NCBI GenBank assembly: GCA_964507825.1
Contig: CAZDQM010000004.1
Coordinates: forward strand, 1 to 57,248
From: JAWVZS01 sp964507825
GTDB lineage: Archaea; Thermoproteota; Nitrososphaeria; Nitrososphaerales; Nitrosopumilaceae
Length of the DNA stretch: 57,248 nt
Direction: 5' to 3'
The first letter of the stretch is position 1; every line of letters begins with the position of its first letter. Positions 35,581 through 44,172 of this stretch are shown in pieces. The notes beneath the pieces are model-generated. The model saw nothing but the letters and a program-made list of their open reading frames with translations. It had not been told where the DNA came from and searched no databases. Made by a program: the position numbers and the translations under genes.

Positions 35581-36147
35581 GTGGAGTTTCACTGCGTTCA
35601 GGACTGCTCACAATGTTGCATTGAGAGGGAATATTTTCCGTCAAAAGAGTACGGGAAAATTGGTGTTTTGATCCTGCCTGAGGAAAAGAGGCGTATCGAG
35701 GATCTCGCCAACAGGCACAAAGTCACCGTATCCATCATTCCAAGGATAGGTGTCTCGGACTCGCAAAGTGACGGGCCAGCCCAGATCATGGCATACCAGA
35801 TGATGGGCCGCGAACCAAACGGGAATACGTGTCCCTTTCTTGATACGAAATCGGCCAACAGGGCAGAGCATGGCGGATACATGTGTAAGATTTATCAGGA
35901 GAGGCCGCTGGCATGCGCGGCATACCCGCTGATTGAAACTATACCTGCAAGACTAGACGCAAAGTGCAAGTTTTGCACTCAAAACGGCAACGCGGATGGA
36001 AACCTAGAGTCAGAGGAAAAGGCGCTAATAAAGATCAAAAAATGTATGCAGACAGACTCCAAGTCGGTATGGAGGTACGCCACAGGGGTGGGTGAAAAAG
36101 CCGATAAAAACATAATCAAGACCGGCTGGTTCAAAGAACCATTATAA
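35581..36147 (+). CDS. YkgJ-family cysteine-cluster protein (second copy)
   Basis: About 188 residues from the GTG at 35581, which fits leaderless spacing from the TTTTATT box near 35557; the frame is open upstream to 35470 but that part looks non-coding. The metal-binding pattern is VQDCSQCCIEREYF, CPFLDT, MCKIYQERPLACAAYP and CKFCTQ, as in YkgJ/PF03692 proteins. The second member of the family in the window (the other is at 26579-27283). Function unknown; metal chelation is inferred. Confidence 0.8.
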   Translation: MEFHCVQDCSQCCIEREYFPSKEYGKIGVLILPEEKRRIEDLANRHKVTVSIIPRIGVSDSQSDGPAQIMAYQMMGREPNGNTCPFLDTKSANRAEHGGYMCKIYQERPLACAAYPLIETIPARLDAKCKFCTQNGNADGNLESEEKALIKIKKCMQTDSKSVWRYATGVGEKADKNIIKTGWFKEPL

Positions 36148-36179
36148 CATGCGAGTCACAAAGACGCAGGATCAGTTTA

Positions 36180-37232
36180 TCACGGGTTGATGACCGCGCG
36201 GCCGACTATTTTTCTCGCCCTAAGATCATTTAGTGCATCATTGGCCTCTGCGAGCGAATAATGCCTAGATACAATCGGGTCAATCGCCCCGTCTTTTGCT
36301 AATTTCAACAGCTTGACTAGGTCGTCATAGTTGCCAGTATAGGCGCCCTGGATTGTGATGGCCTTTAACGGTACGGTGACCAGTGACAGATCAATTGATC
36401 CACCAAAGAGTCCTACTAGCACCAAGTTCCCCCTCTTTCGGAGCACAGACAGGCCTAATTTGGCCGTAGGCGGGGCATTGACAAAGTCAACAACGCTGTC
36501 GGCCCCCTTGCCGTTGCATATTGAGAGTATCTTTTGAGCAGTCTCCGGATCCTTTGAATTCAGTACGAAATCAGCGCCCATCTTTTTGGAGGTTTGTAGT
36601 TTTTCATCATCCAGATCAACACAGATGATTCTGGCGCCGGTTACCGCCTTGGCAATCTGCACCCCCATGAGCCCAAGCCCGCCTGCCCCTATAATCACGA
36701 TGAATTCAGGCGAATCAGCATTTGCCTTTTTAATGGCAGTGTATGCAGTCAGTCCGGAACATGCAAGTGACGCGGCCCCATCAAGATCAATTCCAGAGAC
36801 TCTTGCTAGGTACTTGTAGCTTGGAACCATGACGTATTCGGCATACCCCCCGTTTTGAAAGACGCCCAGGGATTTGGGAGTGTCGCACAAGTTCTCATTT
36901 CCTGCACTGCACGCCGGACACTGGCCGCATCCAATCCACGGATACACTAGTACGTTATCGCCCACTGTGATTCCCTGCACGTCAGAGCCTGTACCATGTA
37001 CGGTTCCAACTATCTCGTGCCCTGGAATGACTGGATACTTGACCCCCCTGTCGGTGACCTTCATAAACGTGCCATCGCCTAGGTCGTATCCACCCTCCCA
37101 CAGGTGAAGATCGCTGTGGCACACGCCTGTCGCCTTGATTTTTATCAAGACCTGCGTGCCCGATGGCTGAGGCGTCTGGACCTCCTGGATTTTCAACGGC
37201 TCGTTGGGTTCTATAATTTGAGCTGCCTTCAT
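36180..37232 (-). CDS. Zinc-dependent alcohol dehydrogenase
   Basis: A 350-residue medium-chain dehydrogenase. Catalytic-zinc ligands lie in GVCHSDLHLWEG and PVIPGHEIVG; the structural zinc loop is CGQCPACSAGNENLC; the NAD(P)-binding Rossmann motif is IIGAGGLGLMGVQIAKAV followed by an acidic residue (VDLDDEK), which favours NAD. It should interconvert an alcohol and an aldehyde or ketone; substrate unknown. Full length with a normal C-terminus. It is transcribed away from scpA. Confidence 0.9.
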   Translation of the reverse strand: MKAAQIIEPNEPLKIQEVQTPQPSGTQVLIKIKATGVCHSDLHLWEGGYDLGDGTFMKVTDRGVKYPVIPGHEIVGTVHGTGSDVQGITVGDNVLVYPWIGCGQCPACSAGNENLCDTPKSLGVFQNGGYAEYVMVPSYKYLARVSGIDLDGAASLACSGLTAYTAIKKANADSPEFIVIIGAGGLGLMGVQIAKAVTGARIICVDLDDEKLQTSKKMGADFVLNSKDPETAQKILSICNGKGADSVVDFVNAPPTAKLGLSVLRKRGNLVLVGLFGGSIDLSLVTVPLKAITIQGAYTGNYDDLVKLLKLAKDGAIDPIVSRHYSLAEANDALNDLRARKIVGRAVINP

Positions 37233-37327
37233 GTCCTCAAAGGACGGCCATTACAATATAAGAGTTGACTGGAAAGGGCAAAAAAATAAATCCCTTAGAT
37301 ATTATGCGGCGATGTAAAAAAAATCGT

Positions 37328-38014
37328 ATGAGTGAGGACCAACCAGCTGGCATATCTCATGCCCCGGTCAACATACTGTTCAACACGTCAAGTATAGTAA
37401 AGCGTGACGTGTGGGAGATCGATTTGATCAGCATTCTAAATCTCTTGATTAGGATTCTGGAAAAGGGCGGCAAGAAGGACCTGCGCGTGGCAGGCATGGC
37501 GGCACTGTCATCGTCTCTGATATACAAGATGAAGGTGGACAGCATCTTTGCACTACAGCGGGCCGCGATGGAAAAAAAGCCGATTCAGCAGAGGAGGGAC
37601 GTAGATATCAAGATGATCAACATCCCATACAGGCACGAGTCAACATATCCGGTTACCCTAGACGAACTGCTCGAATTACTTGAAAACCTGATCGGCTCCA
37701 TTGCAAACCCGCAATCAAGAAGATCCAACAAGGTGAATTTTGAGCCGGTCGAGGTTCCAAACTTTGAGGATTATTTCATACCGCTAGAAAACATCATCGA
37801 GAGGTACGAGGATTTAATAATAAAAAAGATAACCTCCGTAGGATTCGGATTACTGCAGGATATAATCGCAGAGCTAGACAAGGTTGATTCCATCAGATGC
37901 TTTTTTGCGGTTCTATTTCTGGCAAGGGATGAAAAGGTAGATCTTGAACAGCATGGTGAGGACATCAAAATTATGTTAAGAAATTTCACACTATCGAGGG
38001 ATGACATGAGTTGA
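37328..38014 (+). CDS. scpA: Chromosome segregation and condensation protein ScpA
   Basis: About 228 residues of a kleisin that bridges SMC heads. The N-terminus MSEDQPAGISHAPVNILFN leads into VWEIDLISILNLLIRILEKGG, then the KMKVDSIFALQRAAMEKKP helix and a C-terminal winged-helix (FFAVLFLARDEKVDLEQ). The start at 37328 gives the usual N-terminus; the frame is open to a TTG at 37265. It overlaps scpB by four bases, the classic scpAB arrangement. Confidence 0.88.
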   Translation: MSEDQPAGISHAPVNILFNTSSIVKRDVWEIDLISILNLLIRILEKGGKKDLRVAGMAALSSSLIYKMKVDSIFALQRAAMEKKPIQQRRDVDIKMINIPYRHESTYPVTLDELLELLENLIGSIANPQSRRSNKVNFEPVEVPNFEDYFIPLENIIERYEDLIIKKITSVGFGLLQDIIAELDKVDSIRCFFAVLFLARDEKVDLEQHGEDIKIMLRNFTLSRDDMS

Positions 38015-38571
38015 AAAAAACGGTTCAAAGTGAGGCAGTTGCAAGAATCGAGGCCGCCCTGTATTCAGCAGGAAGGCCCCTTAGAATAGAAGAGATCATA
38101 AAGGCGTCGGGAACCGAATCTAGGATAAAGACGCTTGATATCCTAGGCACCATCATGAAAAAGACAAAGGCGCATTTTGAGGCATTGGAGGTAGTAACAC
38201 TTCCGGATGGAACATACGTGTTTCAATTAAAACCCGAGTACACGGACGTCGTAAGGCGTTATGCATCAAAGCCGATTTTGCCCAAGGCGACGTTGAAGAC
38301 GTTGTCATATATTGCATACATGCAACCAATCTCCTCAAAGCAGCTAGTCGAGACTAGGGGGACCGGGGTATACTCACATCTAAAGGAGCTAAGGCAGCTT
38401 GATTTCATCATGCACCAGAATGTGGGAAGACTCAAGATATACACCACCACCGAAAAATTCCAGAAATACTTTGGAATACACGGGGATTCAGACTCGCTGA
38501 AACAAAAGCTGTTCAAGAAGGTAAGAAATGTTTCAGAGGGTCGAACAGAAGGCACCCAGACCGTCAGATAA
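38011..38571 (+). CDS. scpB: Chromosome segregation and condensation protein ScpB
   Basis: A 186-residue tandem winged-helix protein: RIEAALYSAGRPLRIEEIIKASG begins the first, and LKTLSYIAYMQPISSKQLVETRG the second. ScpB dimerises on the ScpA kleisin of SMC-ScpAB condensin. The start is TTG at 38011, overlapping the scpA stop. The C-terminal ~30 residues are Lys-rich and family-variable. Confidence 0.88.
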   Translation: MKKTVQSEAVARIEAALYSAGRPLRIEEIIKASGTESRIKTLDILGTIMKKTKAHFEALEVVTLPDGTYVFQLKPEYTDVVRRYASKPILPKATLKTLSYIAYMQPISSKQLVETRGTGVYSHLKELRQLDFIMHQNVGRLKIYTTTEKFQKYFGIHGDSDSLKQKLFKKVRNVSEGRTEGTQTVR

Positions 38572-39058
38572 TTCATGATTATAGAGTCATGGTCCTAGCT
38601 AGAATCACAGCTTGGTGGGCCGTCACGACAATGATACATCGAAGAAGAAAACCGTGCAATGCATGCCCCGCTTTTATGACATATCGCATGTACCACGTCT
38701 TTTTTCATCCTGAAATCGGCCGAGTATCCATCGGTCAGCGATATCTGCCTGTGTACAATACTTGGAATAATCGGTAGTAAATTACTTCCTGTCAATTACC
38801 ATAACAGACGGCACGAAATACGACAAAATCATTATGCCATGATCCATGCCGAGTTTAATGAGGTGTCATCAGCAAGTTCAAAGAGGAGAGACTAGCAGAG
38901 TACAAGGCTCCTTGCAGATGTGGCAAGCCTCACCTTATTGCGCAAGGAAAACAAGGTTCGTAGATGACTGCAACCAAGCATTTACAGTGCCGAGAATAGA
39001 TAATACCGGCAAACGGAGGCCCGCAATGAATGATACAATAGTGGAAAAATGTACACGT
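38572..39058. other. Spacer downstream of scpB with a zinc-ribbon gene scrap
   Basis: No intact gene. On the plus strand around 38868-38965 a short open stretch reads FKEERLAEYKAPCRCGKPHL and ends at a TAG; its CRCGKPH motif looks like the C-terminal tail of a zinc-binding protein, but a TGA precedes it. I regard it as a decayed or partial gene. Confidence 0.4.
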
Positions 39059-39143
39059 GTACACACTCAAGTTGATTCGGGATTCGTCGTGTTCTGAGTT
39101 TTGAAATTTCAGGTATAATGCATTAGTAGACCTGACCTTGTAC
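39059..39143 (+). repeat. MITE-like repeat, copy G (full, 85 bp)
   Basis: Bounded by GTACACACTCAAGTTGATTC and GTAGACCTGACCTTGTAC with the complete TGAAATTTCA core; nearly identical to copy H over its whole length. Confidence 0.88.
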
Positions 39144-39343
39144 ATCTATTGGACACCGGCGTTCTTATAGAAGCACACAAACGATATTACGACTAGTCGC
39201 GCAGATCGTTCTCCCAAGTACGATGGGCTCCTCGCTCGGAAAGACTAGATCCGGCCCATCCATGTGCTTTGCGATTGCACATATGTGGACTGATACTGAC
39301 CCCTAGAAGAACGACTCGGCCGCTATCCCACGCAAGAAACGGG

Positions 39344-40272
39344 CTACTGGACCACTTGGTGCATTTTTACAAACGCTTTTCCTAGATGGTTTTCGATGAT
39401 CTTGGCAGAGGGTGTTGCTGCCAAGGTATGGGTTGTGGCATGAAAGACCGACAGCACTGCATCCTGAAGCGCCTGATCCCTTTCCAAGTCTTCGATCTTG
39501 AGGCCAATTTCCTTGGCATGATCCCTGTCAATATGGCGCCCGTGGGTCTTGAAATTTTTGTGGTTTGCAAGATGATTGGATATTCTCTTGGCTTTTCTCA
39601 GGTTTTTTCCGCCAAACATGTACTGGAAGACCCATGATTCGACCAGCTGTTGTGACAATTTCAGTGCATTGTCGCACTGAACCAGCAGAGCAGGGCCGTA
39701 CTGGCTCAGGATCGGCATCCATGCCCCCCAGTTTCTTTGGATCTTGGGATTCTCTTTTGGCAAGGTCGAACTGGTCAATGATGGACTGCGCGGGAACCAT
39801 CTGCCTGCCCAGCTGAGTCTGGAGGACAAACTGCGGATCTATCGGCCCTATCGACGAATGCTTCCCCATCACTATCGCGTTTGCAGAGCATGCAATCATG
39901 GTCGCAGCAGACATTGCAGCCTGCGGAATGATTACGCGTATATTGCTGAATTTGGTCCGTATGTATGTAACAAACGCCTCTGCCGCCTCGATAGAACCTC
40001 CCGGACTGTGAAGGATCAGGTCCAAACTCTCACCTTTTAGCCCGTGGATCACTTCCATTAGTCCCTGTATGTCCTCGTCAGTTATGGAAAGGATCTCTGG
40101 GGTGACGATCTGTTTCCCAGTCTTGGTCCAAGCGGTGGCGTAAAGAATTATGTTTCTACCTGTCAGCGAAAATAGATGATCCAAATACTGCCTTCTGACC
40201 TCATCAAATGGAACTGGACTAGTCTTGAACTTTGTCTGCAGTTCGGCTAAGATTTTTCCCCCAAGTTGGCAT
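39344..40272 (-). pseudogene. Serine dehydrogenase-type (ClpP-class) protease, two homopolymer frameshifts
   Basis: The assembled product would be about 309 residues of the SDH_sah family (PF01972). The N-terminus is MPTWG...ILAELQTKFKTSPVPFDEVRRQY; the ClpP-like core has LILHSPGGSIEAAEA and the nucleophile loop IPQAAMSAATMIACSANAIVMG (Ser after Met-Ser-Ala); then IGPIDPQF and a helical tail to KMHQVVQ. Frame breaks occur at two homopolymers: GGGGGAAAAA near 40256-40265 and GGGGGG near 39725-39731 (as read on the minus strand). Removing one base at each restores one frame. Either a recent pseudogene, a sequencing artefact, or a regulated frameshift. It overlaps the upstream gene by TAATG, so translational coupling was intended. 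Confidence 0.75.
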
Positions 40273-40460
40273 TAAATTCCCTGATCGGTAGAAGTGCCCG
40301 TTAAAAAGTATTCTGACGGTGTCGCGTTTTCAAGATATCGTCGTGATTGTTCAAGAAGCGCATCGTGTTTCCCGTACACCTTCACCACTTCTACTAATCC
40401 TGGCTGCTTTTGGGCCTGTCTTAGCAGCTTGTCGTACTCGGCTACCTTCTTAGACTTCAT
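40272..40460 (-). CDS. 62-residue protein upstream of the serine dehydrogenase-type protease
   Basis: Not recognised. A 62-residue soluble, helical protein with KVAEYDKLLRQAQKQPGLVE and the later LLEQSRRYLEN helix. A TATA-like GTTATATAC box is about 25 nt before the ATG at 40460, and its TAA shares a base with the ATG of the protease gene, so it forms an operon with it. It may be a partner or regulator of the protease. Part of its coding sequence is duplicated at 27992-28030. Confidence 0.6.
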   Translation of the reverse strand: MKSKKVAEYDKLLRQAQKQPGLVEVVKVYGKHDALLEQSRRYLENATPSEYFLTGTSTDQGI

Positions 40461-40474
40461 GCATCAATCAATAG

Positions 40475-40864
40475 CGGATCGTAGTATATAACACCGCTGT
40501 AGGGATACTGTGTTTCCTAATTCACCATCTATATACTACCAAGTACCCATCAGACAGCGACATGGATGTCATCTTGTCATGGCATCACGCCTCCCGCGCG
40601 ATCGACTCATCTCTCCACTTGTTGTATTGGATCATCTTGAGACATACCTCCTACACGATGTTTTCCCACCTGAGGGGCGGCAGGCTTGTACGCCAGTCGC
40701 TCGAGGCCGTTGCGGCCTAGAGCATGCATTTACTGACTTCCAAGAAGAATGCGTGCGGCAACGTAGCCGGCGCACGATTGGTTGAATTGCACACAGTTTA
40801 ACCTTTTTTGAAGTGGGTTTTGCATATTCTGTACGGTGACTCTCATCGGAGCGCAGACCTCCAC
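40475..40864. other. Gene-free spacer upstream of repeat H
   Basis: Nothing convincing; plus-strand frames starting near 40510 are rich in Arg/His and lack conserved features. It contains the protease-operon promoter at its left edge. Confidence 0.45.
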
Positions 40865-40949
40865 ATACACACTCAAGTTGATTCGGGATTCGCCGTGTTC
40901 AGAGTTTTGAAATTTCAGGTATAATGCACTAGTAGACCTGACCTTGTAC
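40865..40949 (+). repeat. MITE-like repeat, copy H (full, 85 bp)
   Basis: Nearly identical to copy G; it ends CTTGTAC at 40949, about 50 nt before the rps8e start. Its internal TATAAT lies about 75 nt from that start. Confidence 0.88.
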
Positions 40950-40996
40950 GTACACGGTATCTATATGATTAAATTAGAGATATATCGAGGCAACAT

Positions 40997-41377
40997 GTGA
41001 AAAAATCTGTGGAAAACCTAGCAACTAGCAAGGTTACCGGGGGCATTCGTCACCCGTTAAGAATCAGGAGAAAGTACGAGACCGACAGGTATCCAAACGA
41101 GGCGCTGACTGGCGCACAAGTCACAATTACAAGAAGGACTAGGGGGAACAACAGCAAGACCGCATTAAAGACGATTGATTTTGTAAACTTGGTGACCAAG
41201 GAAGGCAAGGTAGCAAAGACAAAGATCATCAAGGTTTTAGAAAATCCGACAAACAACGACTATAAACGCAGGGGTGTGATCACCAAGGGCGCAGTACTTG
41301 AGACAGAGGGTGGAAAGTGTAGGATTGTCTCAAGGCCCGGACAAAACGGAATTGTAAACGCAGTACCGATAAATTAA
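40997..41377 (+). CDS. rps8e: 30S ribosomal protein S8e
   Basis: A 126-residue archaeal/eukaryotic S8e: a basic N-terminus with SKVTGGIRHPLRIRRKYE, the ITRRTRGNNSKTALK strand, DFVNLVTKEGKVAKTKI, and the RRGVITKGAVLETEGG region ending near VNAVPIN. The GTG start follows an AT-rich box near 40972 by 25 nt. It leads a cluster rps8e-srp19-gar1-tfb. Confidence 0.95.
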   Translation: MKKSVENLATSKVTGGIRHPLRIRRKYETDRYPNEALTGAQVTITRRTRGNNSKTALKTIDFVNLVTKEGKVAKTKIIKVLENPTNNDYKRRGVITKGAVLETEGGKCRIVSRPGQNGIVNAVPIN

Positions 41378-41451
41378 ATGGAATGCAGATGCCTCTAGCA
41401 TGCATGTCTAAAAGAATACAAGCAGATACGAATCGGGTGGTCGATACATAA

Positions 41452-41751
41452 ATGAAGGATTACGAACATGTCATAGTCTGGCTTGATTACTTTAACAAAA
41501 CATTGCCGCGTTCAAGAGGTAGGCGCATTGACAAGGCCAAGTGTGTTTTTGATCCGTCGCTAAAGGAACTAATAGATGCGGCAAAGGCATCAGGATACAA
41601 AATCACAGAGTCAGAGGACTCTGTAAGGTTTCCCAAGCGCCCATATGTCAGATCCGGATACATCGTGCTTCCAAAGGAGCTCCCCAAGACGACTATTCTT
41701 GACAAGATTGCAGAAAAAATGGTTGCAAAAAGAAGCAAATCGGCAAAATAA
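41452..41751 (+). CDS. srp19: Signal recognition particle protein SRP19
   Basis: A 99-residue SRP19, which folds 7S RNA so that SRP54 can bind. Seen: VIVWLDYFNKTLPRSRGRRI, the DPSLKELIDAAKASGY helix, RFPKRPYVRSGYIVLPKEL, and a Lys-rich C-terminus (MVAKRSKSAK) that contacts RNA. Complete for the archaeal family. Confidence 0.95.
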   Translation: MKDYEHVIVWLDYFNKTLPRSRGRRIDKAKCVFDPSLKELIDAAKASGYKITESEDSVRFPKRPYVRSGYIVLPKELPKTTILDKIAEKMVAKRSKSAK

Positions 41752-41818
41752 GATTAATTCTAGCTCAAAGCTAAAGTAAATTGACAGATGCACATGATAA
41801 TGATTAGTTTGTACTAGA

Positions 41819-42094
41819 ATGGATTTGCAGGAAGTAGGTGAAATAATGCACTTGGCCGGTAGCGGTAGGGTGATTGTTCGACTTGTAAAAAATGTTAACG
41901 AGGGGCAGATACTCTGCGACGAGAAAAGCGTAAAGGTTGCAAAAGTCATGGAGTTAATCGGGCCGGTAAGCGGCCCGTATGCATCTGCGGCCGCGCTTAC
42001 AAACAACATAAAAAAATTCACCGGAAAGAAGATCTTTGCATTAGAAGCTTCCCCTGCAGTCAAACAGAAAAAAAACAGGAGAAGACAAAAATGA
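41819..42094 (+). CDS. gar1: H/ACA ribonucleoprotein protein Gar1
   Basis: A 91-residue Gar1: a six-stranded barrel with GRVIVRLVKNVNEGQILCDE, KVAKVMELIGPVSGPYAS and a Lys/Arg-rich C-terminal tail. It is a component of the H/ACA pseudouridylation complex. Its TGA overlaps the ATG of the TFB gene by four bases; Gar1-TFB adjacency is common in archaea. Confidence 0.92.
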   Translation: MDLQEVGEIMHLAGSGRVIVRLVKNVNEGQILCDEKSVKVAKVMELIGPVSGPYASAAALTNNIKKFTGKKIFALEASPAVKQKKNRRRQK

Positions 42095-43047
42095 GTACAT
42101 TAGAAACAACGTCCTGTCCTGAATGCCAGTCTAATCTGATAGACGACGTTCAGAACGGCGAAACGGTTTGTTCTAGCTGCGGCATTGTCGTAGCAGAACA
42201 GATGGTATACTATGGCCCAGAATCAGCTGCAGTCAACCCTGAAGAAAAGACAAGACATGCAAGAGCTACAGGACACACCACATTTGCCCAGCACGACTTG
42301 GGAATAAGCACCGACATTTCCATAAGTTCCAAGGACTGTAACGGAAATGCGATCGGTTCCCAGATGGTGTCACAGATGCATAATTTGAGAAAGTTGCACC
42401 AAAGGTCAAGGGTATCGACACCCAAGGATAGAAGACTCGTCACCGTCCTAGAAGAGATAGCAGACGCATGCAAGTGCCTTTCCCTTCCACGAAACGTCGT
42501 AGAAACCGCAGCAAAGATCTATAGGAGTCTAGATGATCACATGGTGGTAAAGGGCAAGTCCGTAGTAAGCATTTCAACTGCAGTGATACACATGGCATGC
42601 AAACAATGCGGCGTAGTCAGGACCCTCGAGGAGATCACGGGGTCAATGTGCGCCCCAAAGAATGTAAGGGCCAAATCCAAGCTAGCGGCAAAATACTACA
42701 GAGTTATGGTGATGGAGATGGGTGCTGTAATGGCACCAACTCTCACCATAGACAAGCACATCTCAAAGATCGCAAACATGATCCATATGGACGTCAGGGT
42801 GGAAAGACTTGCCCTCGAAATTGCAGAAAAAACCAAGGATACCAAGGTTACAGACGGCAAGTCGCCAAACGGCATTGCCGCAGCATATCTGTACGTGGCA
42901 TCGATTCTTTTGGGTCAAAACACCCTGCAGCGTGACATCTCAGGCATCTCAGGCGTGACGGAGGTAACAATCCGTAACCGATGTAAGGAGATCCTGTCTA
43001 GTTACAAACTCAGGGTCAAATTGAGGCCATCACTAGCCAGAAAATAA
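42091..43047 (+). CDS. tfb: Transcription initiation factor B (TFB)
   Basis: A 318-residue TFIIB-type factor. N-terminal zinc ribbon CPECQSNLIDD...CSSCGIV, B-reader/linker (EEKTRHARATGHTTFAQ), and two cyclin folds (KIYRSLDDHMVVKGKSVVSISTAVIHMACKQCGVVRTLEEI; and the second with KSPNGIAAAYLYVASILLGQ and GVTEVTIRNRCKEIL). It recruits RNA polymerase to TATA-bound TBP. Complete length. A T-rich run follows the stop. Confidence 0.95.
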   Translation: MSTLETTSCPECQSNLIDDVQNGETVCSSCGIVVAEQMVYYGPESAAVNPEEKTRHARATGHTTFAQHDLGISTDISISSKDCNGNAIGSQMVSQMHNLRKLHQRSRVSTPKDRRLVTVLEEIADACKCLSLPRNVVETAAKIYRSLDDHMVVKGKSVVSISTAVIHMACKQCGVVRTLEEITGSMCAPKNVRAKSKLAAKYYRVMVMEMGAVMAPTLTIDKHISKIANMIHMDVRVERLALEIAEKTKDTKVTDGKSPNGIAAAYLYVASILLGQNTLQRDISGISGVTEVTIRNRCKEILSSYKLRVKLRPSLARK

Positions 43048-43049
43048 CA

Positions 43050-43070
43050 TCCCTCTTTTTTTTTATTATA
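43050..43070 (+). terminator. Poly-T terminator after tfb
   Basis: CCCTCTTTTTTTTTATTATA immediately follows the tfb stop; archaeal RNA polymerase commonly terminates at such runs, so this likely ends the rps8e-tfb cluster. Confidence 0.65.
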
Positions 43071-43167
43071 TAGTGCGAATTATGCCCAACCTAGGCAATA
43101 CAGTCGGCATCCCAAAATTATACCTTAAAAATATACCTATGCCGATCATCATCTCACCATAAAATAT

Positions 43168-43665
43168 TCATGATTGTGACTTGCGCTCCCGTATACGTCG
43201 CTCCATGCGCATCCTGCCTTCTTCAAACCGCCTCCGATCATCATCGGATTTTAGTGCAAGTTCCGGCACGGATGCCGGCCTGCCGTCCTGCCCCAAGGCA
43301 ACTAGGGTGACATATGCGGTTCCGGTGACGGTCCGAGTTCCCTTCTCCATGTCTTCGGCCTCGACTTTGATCTCAACTTCCATAGACGATCGGTGAACGT
43401 ACGTGAGCCGGGCATTTAGAATCAGCGCGTTTCCAACATAAACAGGCTTTAGAAAGCTTACCTTGTCCATGCTTGCAGTGACGGTATTTTTTTGAGAGTG
43501 TCTCTGACCGACTAGGCCTGCCGCTAGGTCAATCTGTTTTAGGATCTCCCCACCAAAAACGTTTCCTGCAGGGTTTGCATCAGATGGCAACGTCCGGACA
43601 ATCATCTCCGCGCCTGACTCGTCTGGGCTTTTTTGGTTCATCCGTCTCAGTAATGATACTAACAA
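43168..43665 (-). CDS. Acyl-CoA thioesterase (YciA/BFIT-type hotdog)
   Basis: A 165-residue hotdog-fold enzyme. ANPAGNVFGGEILKQIDLAAGLVG carries the catalytic Asn/Asp region of acyl-CoA hydrolases; YVGNALILNARLTYVHRSSMEVEIKVEAED is the second strand pair. It should cleave acyl-CoA to free acid plus CoA; chain length unknown. A basic tail (MRMERRIRERKSQS) ends it. Confidence 0.85.
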   Translation of the reverse strand: MLVSLLRRMNQKSPDESGAEMIVRTLPSDANPAGNVFGGEILKQIDLAAGLVGQRHSQKNTVTASMDKVSFLKPVYVGNALILNARLTYVHRSSMEVEIKVEAEDMEKGTRTVTGTAYVTLVALGQDGRPASVPELALKSDDDRRRFEEGRMRMERRIRERKSQS

Positions 43666-43790
43666 TATAAGGATGTCCTAGTCACAAGTTTGTTGCATAA
43701 CTACTCACAAACCGTCCGGTGTAATACAAATGATCATTTGATCTAACATGTCAAACCGAAAAAGCTAGAGACAGTTGCGCGCTATACCCG

Positions 43791-44096
43791 TTGGCAACTG
43801 ACAATGCAAAATATATCGGGCGCGGAAGGGACATGGTAGCATCCTATGATTCAAGTTGGGAGGAAGACCTGAAGAAAGTCAATTGTTCCAAGGAAGGTTA
43901 CCCCGTTCAAGTATGCCGATGGATTGATCATGACCGAGGCCGCATTGATGACCATACTAGGAATACAGTACAGGTAGCTGTCTGGGTTCATTATGAGAAT
44001 GTTAGAAGGACACGACACGCCACGCTATTCCGTACTATTCAGGAGGATAAACCGTCTTGATGTAGACATTGATGGTATGATTAAATCATGGCTTTT
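43791..44096 (+). pseudogene. IS5-like transposase remnant
   Basis: Joined across a frameshift near 43910, the fragment reads SSWEEDLKKVNCSKEG then PFKYADGLIMTEAALMTILGIQYR, an in-frame TAG, and LSGFIMRMLEGHDTPRYSVL..RRINRLDVDI. This is the N-terminal domain (DUF772-type) of IS5-family transposases; the catalytic DDE part is missing. The frameshift, stop and truncation show that it is inactive. Its last ~24 bases recur at 19689-19712. Confidence 0.65.
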
Positions 44097-44141
44097 GTGA
44101 TGGACTGTGCCAAGTTATGCAACAAGCTCGCACCACATGCT

Positions 44142-44152
44142 AAGATAAATAG
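44142..44152 (+). promoter_or_regulatory. TATA box of the ATPase/PD-(D/E)XK cassette
   Basis: AGATAAATAG is centred about 25 nt upstream of the ATG at 44173, consistent with a leaderless transcript. No operator-like repeat is seen. Confidence 0.5.
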
Positions 44153-44172
44153 TAATAGCATTCACACGCGTT

